Position numbers and translations under genes: made by a program
Notes under the pieces: model-generated
The model's database searches: none
Seen by the model: only the letters and a program-made list of their open reading frames with translations
Told to the model about the DNA's origin: nothing
Shown: positions 10,842 to 22,800 of the stretch, one piece after another
Layout: each line of letters opens with the position of its first letter
How positions within the stretch are numbered: the first letter of the stretch is position 1
NCBI GenBank assembly: GCA_963969365.1
Contig: OZ017761.1
Span: 1,302,001 to 1,366,000 of the forward strand
Direction of reading: 5' to 3'
Origin: Asterochloris sp. CNOR1
Taxonomy: Eukaryota > Chlorophyta > Trebouxiophyceae > Trebouxiales > Trebouxiaceae
Length of the DNA stretch: 64,000 bases

Positions 10842-13800
10842 TCAAAGGGCTACCCCAGACACACTGATCTCCGCCAGTGATAGAATTTCAGTCTCTCCTT
10901 CCAGCTGCACTGCAACTGCCTTGCCGACAAGGGTGCTGTTGCAGGCAAATGTCTGCGTATAGCTATAACTGGGGTCAAAGATGGGTGCTGGGCTTGTAGC
11001 GGAGAACGCTGGCACCTGCAGGCAACATGTACCTGTCACAGGGAATGTTGCTCTGCAAAGCAGGCAGCACAGCAGGCAGCTGGGCTCCTGGTGGGGCCGA
11101 TGACAATGGGGTGTCAAGGCATTCATGCGGAACTTGAGCAGTCTGCTCAGGCAAGCAGCAAGTGTGCTGCTGGCCAGGCAAAGTCGAAGAGGGGTGAGCC
11201 CTCCAGGCCCAATACCATCCAGCATTGCAGCCAGGCCCTCTCAGCTGCCAATCAAGGGCAGACCAGCACAGGCACGCAGCGGATTTGGTGACCAGGCTTC
11301 GCCGTGCCAGGGGCCCACCTCAGCGCAGATCAACCTTTTGACTGTGACCGTGCCCAGGCACGCAGTGCCCTGCAACTGTCACCTGGGCGATCGACACCGC
11401 AACATGCCAGGTGCTCACCTCAGCGCACAGCTGCCAGTCTGTCTCCTGGCTGAGCAGGGGGTTCACGGTCTGGGCCAGGTCCAGGGCGCTGGGGTCGCCA
11501 ATGTATATCCTGGCATCAGCCAGAGGGCAGCGGCAGCAGTCCTGTCTATTCATCAGCTGGACCTGGGTCACCTGGTATGAGGCCTGCAGGCAGCACACGG
11601 TGGCAGGCTCAGCCATACGCTGTGCATGCACACTGCGCTGACTGCAGGCAGCAGGTTGCGTGCAGGCATACAGGGCCTGCAGGCAGCCAGGTGCCACTGT
11701 CATGCTATTCTGGGCCGCCGGCAGCGCAACGTGGCAGGCTCCGACAGCTGGTGGGCACATGGTACCGGGCTGGCCCATTTGTGAGCTGTGAATGGGTCAG
11801 AGCACAACACGGCATGTTCAGAGCTGATCCAGGCTGCATCCTGTGGGCCTTCCTGCTGCACTTGATCCAGCTGGGACTGCCTGGTATGCAGCCCACTGAG
11901 CACAGCATCACAGCGTTCAGACACAGGCTCAGACAGAGGCCAGGCTGCCCCCTGGACCCAAGTCTGCTGGGGTGGACTGGCGAGCGCTACAATGGTGCCA
12001 CCTGGGCGTGTGGAACGGGGTGCCAGCTGCAGCCAGCCAGCATGCTGACAGACACCTGATGTGCAGTGCCCATGTGCAGGTGCAGAGCCTGCACATTGCG
12101 GCCCTTGATGAGCTCTGGCGACAGCTGGTCCAAGATGACACCTGCCCTGCTGAGGTTCAGGGCCTCCTCCATCGAACTGGATGTCCTGCAGGTGTTTGCT
12201 GGGGCAGGGTGGGCACATGCGACAGGCACCTGCAGCCAGGGCTGTGCATTCATGCCCATGAGCCAGCCCCAATCAATGGACAGCATCCCACCGTCAGGTT
12301 TGCTGAGAACTCGGCCGTCCAGAAGGGGTTGCTGGGGGATGACAGGTAGGCGTTTGTAATGTAGTTAGGGGAGTCCAAGCAGTTGCCCAGCATGCCGCAA
12401 GCTCCGAACTTGCCCTGCAAAGGCATACTGAAGCTGCACCTCGACACTCTCATGCAGTCAACATGGCAGCGTCAGCAAGCCGATTGGACTGTCTGACTCG
12501 TCTCACCGAACTTGCTGGGCAGCATGCTGCACTCGTGACTGCAACACAGCGTTTGGCTGCTTGCCAGCTCAATGCACCGTGGTGAGCAGCCAGCTTGGTC
12601 ATTGTCTGGGGCCTCATCAATCACAGTCAGCCTAGCTGGCGCTGCTTGCCAACCCAAAAGTCTTAGGGAGCTCCTCACCTCCACATTGATGGCAGGGCAC
12701 TCGGCTGTGTCAAAGTCAGTCAGCGAAACAGTGGCAGGGTTGCCGTCAATGGCTGCGCTGGCAGGATTGGTTGCAGCGTTCTTGCTGGAGCTCTGGTAGG
12801 GGTTGACCAGCAGGATAGACTCTGCAGGAGTCAATTCGTGTGACTAGGAGTTCAATAAGGCAACTGTGAGTACTGATGCAAGTGCAGGTGTGGACAGCAG
12901 GACCCTCAATGCAGGGCAGGCATGCTGTCGGAGGAGGCTGTCAGAGGTGCAGCGCCGGGGGAGGCTTCCTCAGGCGGCATACAGGCGGACAGTGGAGGGG
13001 TCGGGCTGCGGCCAGCGAGCTGCTGAGCAGCAGAGACGTGCCGTCGGCAGAAGGGCGCCCCAGGCTGCCCACTGTCACGCAAAGCAGGGCATCTGGCACA
13101 CCCCACGGGAGCAGCTGCACAGCAACGCTGCAGAAGCAGGAAAAGCGTCTCTTGGACAGTGAGCGCCAGCATCGCTTCTCTCACGGCCCCGGAAGCCCAG
13201 CCCACACTGCTGGCTGGCTTGTCACCACCTTGGTGTGCAGCAGGGTCAGGCTCGTTCATGTGCAGCATGCTGTCAAGCCAGGCACCCCGCAGCACCCCCT
13301 GCAGAGCGCTGCAACCATGCCCAGCCCTGGCATGACATTACCACATGATTGCAGGTCAACAGCTCCACACCTAGAGCGTCAGAGACCACATCAGTGTGGG
13401 GACGGTGCCTGAAGGCCGGCGCTGGGCGCCGCAGCACTACCAGCCACGCCCACTCACCCAACACACCTGTGACGGCCTGGCCATGCGCCAAGCTGCCTAG
13501 CTGTTGCTGCTGCGCTGGCTACAGCCCCCTGCTGGGCAGCATATTCTCACTGCAGGCAGCTGCACCTCATGCACCCGAGGTCACATCACTGGGGGACTGC
13601 GCCCAGAGGTGTGCAGCACCACCCCAAGCAACACCGATGAACCCGGCGCGTTTTGGTCCACCTGGCAGTGTGCCAGACTACCAGCTCCCCACTTTGCAGG
13701 CCTCTTACTGTCCAGGCGCTGTGCCGCGCAGCTTGCAGGGCCCTGCTCAAACTTGCTCACCTGGCACACTGGAGACCACCTCGCTGTGGGGGTTACGCCC

Positions 13801-15160
13801 AAAGGTCGCCACCGGAGCTGCGGCTGTGCTGGCCTCTGCCACCCCCAGGGCGCTGCTGCTTATGCTGTCAGCGCTTATGACCTGGATGCTCATGGTGCCT
13901 GCCATGGCAGCTGCAGCCCCGCTGCGGTCCCCAGAGACGGTCAGGGGCTTGAGACCCTGCAGACATGTTGCACCCTGCTGAGTTACAGCACATCTCCAGT
14001 AAAACAATCGGGAAGGAAGACCATGTAGCTGCTACCCTGTGGTCGCCAGACGGTCAGGCGCTTGATGCCCTGCAGGCAATGTCAGAGTGGAGCTTGGGAA
14101 GGCTTAAGGGCTGCAGTCCGCTTGGAGCCTGCAGACAACGACAGCACACTCAAACAGGCATCCAGACCAGCGACGTGGATGTCAGCAGACTGCTGCGCAG
14201 ACTCTGCTGCAGCAGTTGATGTAAGGCTTCACAGGGGGTGCAGCAGAGAGGGTGCATTTGGGATGCAGCATGAAAGGGGGAGCGCTCAGTGGTCCAGTCC
14301 TGCCCTGATGCAGCCCGCTGTTCACTTCAGACATCCATGCAGCACCCATGGGGAGAGCATCCTGCTCGCTGACGTGCAGGGCTGCCACCTCCTGCCGATG
14401 CTGCTGGCAGACATGGCGCAGACTTTGATACAGCAGTTTGGGCCTCAAGGTCACCTGCAGACCGGCCACCTCCTGCCGCTGCTGCTCGCTGCTGAAGCTG
14501 CTGCCCGCCACATCCAGGGAGGTCAGGTCAACGCTGCTGCTGTTGGACTCCGAGCTCTTGATGACGACAGCGTCTGCTGCTGGAGCTGAGTAAGGCTGCA
14601 GGCCCAGCGCAGCTGCAATCGCCTGCCTCTGCTTCTCGCTGGAGTAGCTGCCTGATACGGAGCTGAGCAGCACGGTGCTACTGGTTGTGCCATTGCTGGT
14701 GGCATTTGGGCTGACAGTGCTGGAGTCTGAAGGTGTGCTGATGGTTGCAGAGGCAGTGCTGGCGCCGCTCGTGCTGCTGGCAGCCACAGGGACCAGGGGC
14801 ATGAACCAGTCAGGCAGGGCTGCAGGTAAATGAGAAGCAAATGAGACTTCATAAGCAGCTGTGGTTGGCATTGGCTGGTGCACGTCTTGCATCAGAGAGG
14901 GGCTGCGCTGAGCAGAAAGCTGCTAGGAGTTTGCAGGAAGCAGTCGCAAAGGACTGGCCCTATGAGGGAGGACACAGGTGCAGGCAGAAGGCATCAGCTG
15001 GAGCCTGATCAAGACCAGACGAAATGGGCTTGGCAAATCTGCAGGGGGGCAGGAGCAGAGTGAGATGAGTTGGCTCACCTGGTTGGTCAGCCCCAACCCC
15101 AGCAAAGGCCAGGACAAGGATGCCACATGCTGCAAGGCAGCAATGCTGCCTTTTCCTCAT
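10842..15160 (-). CDS. Secreted protein with C-terminal F-type lectin (fucolectin-like) domain
   Basis: Seven exons join with consistent phase: 15160-15079, 14819-14455, 13956-13761, 12821-12679, 12414-12292, 11583-11419, 11015-10842. They give 1,248 nt, 415 residues plus stop. Exon 1 encodes a clear signal peptide (MRKR, then a hydrophobic core ending around GVGAD). A Ser/Thr-rich stalk of about 120 residues with several Asn-X-Ser/Thr sites follows, then a segment I do not recognise. The last four exons make one F-type lectin fold: NPYQSSSKN and AIDGNP, NPFWTAEF, the family hallmark VQLMNRQDCC, ARIYIGD, and a final strand pair ending LSLAEISVSG. In the family such domains bind fucose; canonical sugar-contact residues are only partly kept here. 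Expected role: wall or extracellular glycan binding. Introns contain decayed copies of neighbouring exon ends. Confidence 0.8.
13360..13800 (-). repeat. Decayed copies of a lectin-gene exon end
   Basis: The 3' end of the exon 13956-13761 (encoding GRNPHSEVVSSVPG before its GT donor) has two diverged downstream relatives, near 13610-13560 (WAQSPSDVTSGA) and 13425-13375 (RPHTDVVSDALG, also followed by GT). The copies are 170-200 bp apart. The phase-correct splice runs from 13761 straight to 12821, so I treat the copies as intronic. Confidence 0.5.
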
Positions 15161-16259
15161 ATGCTGCCTGCGTCTACCTGCAAATTCAAGTGTGCTGTTC
15201 AGATAGCGCAGCCCTGCCTGTGCACATCTAATTTCATTGCATGGAGCTTGGTCCTGCATTGCTAGTCCTCACCCTGTCCAAAGGTTGGCTGGACGGCCAA
15301 GGACCAGAGATAGGTGCAATTTCAGGTCAACCTGGATGACCTTCTGCGTGTATCAGGCTGAGTGCCGGTGCCCTTCGCTGAGCTCCCTGCCTGCGTATAG
15401 CTCATTTGACCTACCAGTTTCTTTCTTGCGCTCTTTAGTATCCTCGAAGATCAGCCCATTTTGGCAGGGCAAGCAGCCTTACCAGCAGGCTGCCATTGTC
15501 ATGACAAAGGAGTCACCTCAGTTGAGCCTCTGTGCAGGTTCCCGGGCATGAGCTCATCCACGTCCGCAACACCACTTTGACAAAAAATTTAAGAAGCCAC
15601 TGGTGGAGCAGCACAGCTCACATGATGCCATGTGGGTTGAAGAGTGTCGTATCAGCACAGCACATGCCATGGTTCACACTGCCATGCCACAGGCATTATG
15701 GCTGCCTTATGGCCAGGCAGAGGCGCCACCACACACAGAGCAGGTGCGGCTAGCGTTTTGCTACTTCCAGCGGCTGCTCTGTTCAGCCTTTCAGGCATGC
15801 TGCTGAGTTGCAGCAATATGTCTCCTGAAAAACACAGTATTGCTGGTCTTGTGTTTGCCAAATCTGCTAGTTCTTGGTCATGTGCTGACATGTCTGCCAA
15901 GTCCTGTATGCCTCAAGGCCTTGCCTGGTCAGTTCCCTCCTTGCAGCATCAGCATGATGGTCTCGAATCCCCTCCCTCTTCAGCCTGCTGGGCACCTTTG
16001 ACATTTTTTGGAAGTGTGTGCCCCACACATCTGTGAGGCACCTCAGACCAAGCAGGCCAGCCAGAGACCCATGCATGTATCAGTCTAAGATTCAGGACAG
16101 TCAACAGCCCAGTACCCACAGCCGAGGTCTCAGGCCTTGTGATTTGCCTTGGGCTCTGCGTGCAGGGCTAAGGGACCTCAACTGCAGATCCGCATGGCAC
16201 CTCACCCTTTTTGCAAACAGGCCAAGATCCGTGAATCCTGTGCACTCTGCTTGCTGCAG
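15161..16259. other. Divergent intergenic region and unresolved 5' end of CGLD27
   Basis: It separates the lectin start (minus) from the first exon I can assign to CGLD27 (plus). The CGLD27 start and transit-peptide exon must lie here, because the exon at 16260 needs a phase-1 partner and has an in-frame stop just upstream. I could not choose among candidates. An open stretch at 15603-15735 followed by a GT looks mildly coding but joins nothing. Confidence 0.5.
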
Positions 16260-19200
16260 GAAATCTGGGCGACTTTGTGCAGCAGCATAGAGATGGGCAG
16301 CTCAACTCTGTACCGCGGCCAAAGAGCCGGGCAGCCAGCCTGGAGCAGGATTGTGTCAGGTGCATCCCACTGAACCCTAGGCACCCTGCCCGCAGGTCCA
16401 GGAAAGCCAGCTGGGGCTGCGCAGCAGCGCAGAACTGGCAGCCGGACTTTGAGGAGTCCCCACTGACAGGGGGCCTGAGCAGCAACCTGGAGCAGGCCGT
16501 CCCAGCGGAACAGCGGCCTGTGAACGAGCTGGCAGCACTGCGGGAGGCTGCTTTGTATTCCTGGGTGAGCATTGTCTCCTCAGCTCCCTGCCAGACCAGG
16601 TTTGTGCCTTCAAGCAGCCGCGCAGAGCAGCATGCTCTGGGCCGTGTATGAATCCAGTGTGTTGGCAAGGTCCCGACTGCACAGAGCCTGCAAATGGCCA
16701 GTGCCATTTGAGCCAGCAGCGCTGGAGGAGCTTCCCTGTACTGTCGGGTAAGCAGATTGTCCCGGCTCTCCCCCAGGCCAAGTGATTCCTTGGTCCTGCT
16801 GGATGGATGTTTCCAGTCTGAGAGTCCATGTGACTGGTAGGAGAATGGTCTGGGATGTTCTGCCCCTGCACATGGCCAGGCAGGGCGGCTGTTCCTCCTC
16901 AGTGTATACTAATATACTGTCTTTATGGAAGCCTGGCTGCTCAGAGCGTGTACGTGGCTACTTCACGAGTTGACAGCACTTTGGAACGCTTTGCATTGCT
17001 CCTGGTTGGGTTTGCGCTGCGTAACTCTGGCTGTACGGGTTCTGCATGTCCTAGTGAAGCAGCGCTGCAGTGCTGTGCTGTAGTCCTGGCCCCTGTGCCC
17101 TGTAAAGCCAGGACAGCAGAGAGCCTGCACGTGCACCCCCCCGGTTATCAGCATTGGTTACCAGCATGTTCCTGCTGATCAGTCCACAGAGGGTTTCAGG
17201 GGCACTTTTCACTCTGAAGCAGAGTTGGTCACTGATTACAGGCACGGCTGGAGCTCCCAGCTTATTCGAAGCGTCTGGCACTGTTGTTCCTGGGGATCTT
17301 CATCATGTTCGCTGGGCCCATTGCATTCCAGACCTTCGACCCCATGCAGCAGGTGGGGGCAGCGCAGATGAGGGCTTGCTGCCCTGCACCCCTTGCCCGC
17401 TGCCTCTTGCAGTGTTGGCGGCGTGTTAGTGCGCAGTGGCTGCATACTTGTCTGCCTTAGACACTGTGGGGCTGCTTGTCAGAGCCAGGCTCTGTAGCTT
17501 ATGCCTGTCCACCACGTCAGGGGACTGTAGCTGCAGCTTGGTCTGCTGCTTGGCCTCATGAAGCTTGGCACCATCTCTGTGGCCTGTGATTCCCCAGAGC
17601 AGCGCCTAAATCGTCCCAGGTTCAGAGCGTGACTCGCCCCTGCAGCCTGTTGTGCTCCTGCTAAGAGCAGCGCCCCTTCCTTCCAGGCTTGGGGCATCTC
17701 GCTCTGCAGCCTGTTGTGGAGCTCCTGCTCAGCAGTGCAGTGGCCCTGAGGATGATCTGCCGTGCCTGCTCCGCTGCATTTACTCCTCTGATCCCCACTT
17801 CCTGCCGGCACTGCAGCCAGCAGAGTTCCTGTTGAGCGGCACCCTGGGAGCGCTGGTGGTGGTGGCAGCAGCAGTGGTGCGAATCTTCCTGGGCTGGCAG
17901 TACGTGGGTAACAGGCTGCTATCTGCCAGCGTGGAGTATGAGGAGACAGGCTGGTAAGTCCTCCCTGGGGGGTTGGGTGAGGGGGTGGTGTGTGTGTGTA
18001 GGGTTTAAGGAGGTCAATGCAGCAGTGGTCTGCGACGGGGTGCTGTCTGTCAGGCTGGGGTGTGGGGAGACAGGCTGGTGAGATGCTTTGGCCAACTCCG
18101 GGGTGCATAGTATGCTACAGATGAGGGCACTGCTGTGAGCAAGGGCACCCCCAGATAGGTGCTGCAGGCAGGGTGTTACAGGCTATTGTCAGGGTTCAGA
18201 CCACAACAGGAGAAGGCCTGTGACCCAGGCCTTGCTGTATGTGTCTGCTGGCACACCATGTTTCATGCTGCCACCTCAGCGTACCGACCACCTGCCCGAC
18301 AGGCTCCTTGCAGCTTGCAGCACGCTGCTGACCACTAGCTGCTTCCTGTATGTACAGGTATGATGGCCAGCTGTTTGTCAAGCCACCAGAGGTGTTGGCG
18401 AGGGACCGGCTGCTGGGCAACTACGAGGTGGGTCTGTCTTGTGCTGTAATTGGGCTCTGAATGCAAAGCAATGGGGTGCTGCCCAGCCGGCGTCTCTCTC
18501 TGAACAAGCTCTGTGCCCCTCCTGTCAGGGCCGGTGCACACCAGAGCTCAGCAAGTTATGACCCTCTGAACAGCAGAGAGGCACAGCTGGCAGCTCAGGC
18601 TGTGCTTTGCAAACCTGGCTGCTGCCTTGGCTTCAGCAGCATTCTGTCAGACAGCAGCATGCCACCATTGCCTAATGGCAGGGCCGCCAGACCCCCCCGC
18701 AGGTGAAGGCAATCGGCTGCTGCTCTCCTGGTGCCTCTGTTTTGGCCAACCTGCAGTCTGGGTCCTTGGGTGCTGCAGCTGCTGCTGTTTGGCTGGAAGC
18801 AGCATCTCAGTGAAGGCACACTGATCAGCATGTTGCCTAATGGGTGGGCACATCTTTCTAGTCTCAGGCTGCCCGCTGGTGGTGCTGCAGGTGAAACCCA
18901 CTCTGCAGCGCCTGAAGGGCACCCTCCTTGGCTCAGGCACTGCCCTGGTGCTGACAGCTGGCGTGTTATTTGGGCTGGTCACCTCTGGCGCAGACGCTGA
19001 CGGCATGTATGGTAAGGCACTACTTTGCTGCAGGCTTTTCAACTGTGTGGCTGAGTCACAGAGGCATGCAGGAGCCTGACCACTGTACTCCCGCTGTTGA
19101 GGCAGCTCCCGCTGGACCACTACAGACTGTCTGTCAGCAAGATGTCAACATGCTGATTGAACACAGCAATATGACCTCACACACCAAGATGGTGCTCAGC

Positions 19201-19467
19201 TCCGCACCCACATGCTTTTTCAACTGTATAGACGGTCTGCTTGCACCTGCAGGCCGTGCAGCCTCCCCCAGGCAATACACGCCAAGTGGCGTGATCTACA
19301 GTGACAAGGTTCGGGATCTTAGCGAGCTGAGTACAGACGATGTGGCTGCCGCAGCTGAGCAGGCAGCGCAAAATGGCGTGCCAGGCTACTGTGCAGATAG
19401 ACACCTCAGAGCAGCTGCCGGTGGGCAGTACTGCAACAAATTTGACTTCCGCAGGGGACCCAGATGA
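16260..19467 (+). CDS. CGLD27: CGLD27 / Ycf36 family (DUF1230) chloroplast membrane protein
   Basis: Exons 16260-16359, 16396-16564, 17242-17352, 17817-17953, 18358-18427, 18891-19011 and 19253-19467 join with matching phase and end at TGA 19465-19467, giving about 307 residues. The 5' coding part with the transit peptide is not resolved. Order of recognisable parts: VPAEQRPVNE motif, first membrane span (LALLFLGIFIMFAGPIAF), second span (LGALVVVAAAVV), then the diagnostic block YEETGWYDGQLFVKPPEVL and RDRLLGNYEVKPTL, then a third hydrophobic stretch. This block is the hallmark of plastid/cyanobacterial Ycf36 proteins, nuclear-encoded as CGLD27 in green lineage and diatoms. Arabidopsis CGLD27 has been linked to iron-deficiency and photosynthesis fitness; the biochemical role is unknown. 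Thylakoid or envelope location is inferred. Confidence 0.87.
17640..17860 (+). repeat. Three tandem copies of a CGLD27 exon acceptor edge
   Basis: The real acceptor and exon start at 17811-17855 (CTGCAGCCAGCAGAGTTCC) has two upstream relatives in the intron, at about 17642 (CTGCAGCCTGTTGTGCTCC) and 17706 (CTGCAGCCTGTTGTGGAGCT). All keep the CTGCAG acceptor and the following coding-like sequence. Only the third copy continues the reading frame of the family. Confidence 0.6.
18655..18900 (+). repeat. Two copies of the acceptor region of CGLD27 exon 18891
   Basis: TTGCCTAATGG followed by a GCAGGTGAA acceptor-like site occurs at 18668-18710 and again at 18834-18896. The second is the functional acceptor. 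The first is followed by sequence that does not continue the frame. Confidence 0.5.
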
Positions 19468-19835
19468 ATATCATCATGTTTGTTGATGCAGTTAATGGAG
19501 AGATGACAGCAGTTCAGTTGCAATTCACAGCAAAGCACATTGCCTGCAACGTTATTTGTTGAACAGTGATGGTGGACTTCATGGGCTGCCTATCTTGGAA
19601 AGACAATGAGGCCAGTGGGCTTGAACCTCCACCAAACATGGGGCAACATGTGAGGTGCAGAATGCTAGTCGTGCTGAGGCGTAGTGGGTTTGCTTCAGAG
19701 CAGCTGATCTCCTGACTGCCTGAGCAGTTCATCAAGCACCTATCTGAACCATTTTGATCTTGACAGCGAAGGTTGTGCAGGACACAGGCAAATCAGCTGA
19801 CAAATCGACGGCGTGTATGCAAATGAGTGCTACAT
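19468..19835. other. Convergent 3' spacer
   Basis: It lies between the CGLD27 stop and the stop of the minus-strand receptor cyclase. It presumably contains both 3' UTRs. Nothing else is visible. Confidence 0.6.
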
Positions 19836-22800
19836 CTAGTCAGTCTGCATGTACATCTCATTTGATGTGCCATCAGCGCCACCATGAAGCCTGAGCAGGA
19901 ACAGAAGGCCTTGACCCAAAGAGATGAGCCGCCCTGCCTTAGATGGAGGCTCGGACGGGAAGCGCCTCCAGGCAAGATTCTGAGTTGAGGCCTGGACCAT
20001 CACCAGCTCGTCCCCACTGTCTTTCAGGGCATACTGCAGGCATGTTTCAGAGACTGAGTTGACAGCTTGCTGCAGGCTGCTGCCGGCCTATGCTGTCCTT
20101 TTTCGTGTATTTGCTTCGCATCAGAACAGGTGGGCCTGTGCAAATGGACTCTGCATGCACATGAGGGGCACAGGGTGCGCTGACTGGCAGGCAGGTAGGC
20201 AGCAGAATGAGTCCCCTTGCAATCAGACCGGCAGCAGGCTGAGCTGAGCCGGTCCTTTTAGCCTCACCTGTCCTAAGTGCGACAGCTCGATGGCTTCAAT
20301 TTTGCGCCAGAGGTCCTGCACAGGGGCATGTTGGCTGCTGGAGGGCTGAGTGGGACGGCAGATGGCAGGCAGACTCATGCAGCTTGCCCAGCCTGCTGCA
20401 CCGCGAGCGCAGGAGGATGTCATCTGGACGGCAGGCAGACAGCCACATCACTTCCAATCTTCCAACACAAGGCCCAGCGTTGATCAAATAGCACTCACCC
20501 CCTTCCCTTTCCGGCGCGTCCGCTTTGATTTGTCTGCCACTGAGCTGGCAGCGCTGCCTGCCGCTGACGCTGTGGCAGACTTGGCAGAGTGTGCCACACC
20601 TGGTGCCGACTCTTGTCCAAGGTTCCTGAACGCTGCAGCAGGCGGTGAACAAAAGTCAGCTGCTCTGTCACTCGGCATCATGGATGCGTTCAGGCTCATG
20701 CGTCGGGATGCCCAGGTGGCACCTGGCAAGGGTCAAGCCACGACGTACAAATAGAAGTAGGAGACTGCACAAAGCATGTCAGGCTTGAGGTGCACAGAAT
20801 TATGCTGATTCGATCATTGTGTATGCCTGACAGCAGAAGTGCAGGTAGTGATAGGCCGTGAGATCAGACGCAGAGGACTTACTCGAGACGGCTGACAGAG
20901 CCACTTTGACCGCCACCAGTGGGGACCCATCCCCACCCTGCAGGCAGAAGCGTTGCAACTTGAGCACCCAACCCAGGCATGGGGGCAGAAGGGGGGGGAG
21001 AAGGGCAGGGGCGGTGGGGTCCACAGCCCCTTGCAGCTTGGCTCTGTGGCATGCAGACAACATCACTACCCTGGGCTGCAGGCCAGCCCCAGGCATGCAG
21101 TCTTTGCTGCAGGCTCCGGCGGGTCTGGCACCACTGCGCACTGTGCTGAGCACCATGGCTTGAAGGAAGGCCCCTGCAGCACCCAGCCCTCCAAAGATGC
21201 TGCGGCTTCAGAGCCTGGCTGGCGCCGGGCCAGGGAGGGTCACCCCAGCAGACATTGCAACTTTCTTCACATGATGCTGGAGAGCCAGGTTGGGGGCAAC
21301 GTGACCACCCAGGCAGCAGCATGGCTGGCACCAGCAGTCACAGGGGCAGCCCCAAGGGCCCCATTCAGACTCACTCGGGGCTCGTGGCCGGGCTGGCGCC
21401 GGACCTGAGAAGGGAACCGGCCAAACGAAGATGCAATGCGGGTGGTCCCTTGCGGCTGCCTGACAGCCTTGGAGGGCCAGGCCTGCAAGGCCTGCGGGGC
21501 CCCAGGCTGCGGCAAGCTGGGAGACTGCTGCAGGGCCGGCATCTCCTCGGGCGTCAGGCCTGTGCTGTCGACTGCAGCGATGCTGCCGTATGGCGGCGTC
21601 CGCAGGGGGCCCGGGAGGGTCTTGCTGCTGCCCAAGGCTGACTGGGCAGCCAGTGCCACATCTGCAAAGGGGCTGGCCTGGCGGGAACTGCCATGGCTGC
21701 TGCCGCCCCCACTGGCGCCTGCAGGCCTGGCGCTGGTTGCTGTGGGCGGGGCTGGCACCGCGTCCCTGCTGCCAACACTGCGGCGGGTCACAGGTGCGGC
21801 AGGGGGGCGCAGGATGGAGCTGGGGCTCGAGCCCAGGTTCTCTGCGCTGCGTTGGCGTGCAGGGGCAGCCCCTGCGGGGACCTCGAAGGTGCCCTCTCCG
21901 GCCTCAGAAGGCCTCTCAGGCAGCTCTGTGGCCACGCCCTGGTTCTGCAAGCTCAGGCTGAGACTGGGGCTATCAGCGTGTAGGCTCATGGCTGGGCTGC
22001 TGAGGGTGCCAGCGGGCGACCTGCAGGGGGCACCACCCCTCCCGATCAGCACACCAACAGGTGCTGCAGCAGAGCGCTGCAGATTGCCAGGCAAAGCTCT
22101 TGGTAGCTGTGGGCACCCTACAGGGGCCAACAGCCTCTGGTGTAATGCTCTGACATGTGCTGCAATAGGCCCACGATAGCTCATGGTGGCTGCGGGCAAC
22201 CTGTAAGGCCAGCAGCCACAGAGATTGCCGCTGGCCTTTTGCAGAGGGTACCACGCCACAGGGGTTTCACGGCATGGACTGCTGATGGTAGCTGCAGGCG
22301 ACCTGCAGGGCAGCGTGCTACAGCTGCACCTGGCAGCCAACAGGTGCTGCAGCATGAGGCCTGCAGAGCGAGCGGCTCTTTTTGCATTCAAACTGACGGG
22401 TCAGGGCAGGGCTGCTAAGGGTGGCTGCAGGTGCCCTGCAGGTGGCGGAAGCTCAGTTCAGGATGAGACAAAGATGGAAAGGCAGTCCGCTGCAGGCGCT
22501 CTGGTCTGCTGCCGCCCGCACGTTCAGGCTCATGGCTGGGCTGCCAGGGGTGGCCGCCAGTGACATGCCGGGTCAGCATGCTGCCCCACAAACTCAGCAA
22601 CATCAATGGCAGCCAGACTGCTGCACAGCATGCAGCACTGCGGACAGGCAGCTGTCCCAAGCCAGGCGAGCAGCACTTAGCACAGCTCGGCGCCGATACC
22701 CTTACATCCGCAGTCAACAAGAACTGGTGCCAGCCTGAGGATGCCTCTGCGTCACGAAAGAGTGTCACATGACAGCACCACCACCAGTCACAGCAGCAGC

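Noticed and set aside
12056-12185. Exon-like piece with good AG and GT ends in the lectin gene
   Set aside because: Including it breaks the phase between 12292 and 11583, whereas the direct join gives the continuous lectin motif.
15603-15806. Short open stretch on the plus strand before CGLD27
   Set aside because: It is followed by a GT but joins no exon in phase, and its composition is ambiguous.
16945-17030. Exon-like piece (SVYVATSRVDSTLERF) in CGLD27
   Set aside because: Family order runs directly from the exon ending at 16564 to 17242, in phase. This piece would interrupt a conserved block and lacks a good donor.
21436-22179. Open frame of 247 codons on the plus strand
   Set aside because: It is antisense to the receptor-cyclase tail exon 22020-21375, which joins its neighbours in phase. 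The plus frame has no splice partners and is a GC-driven shadow.
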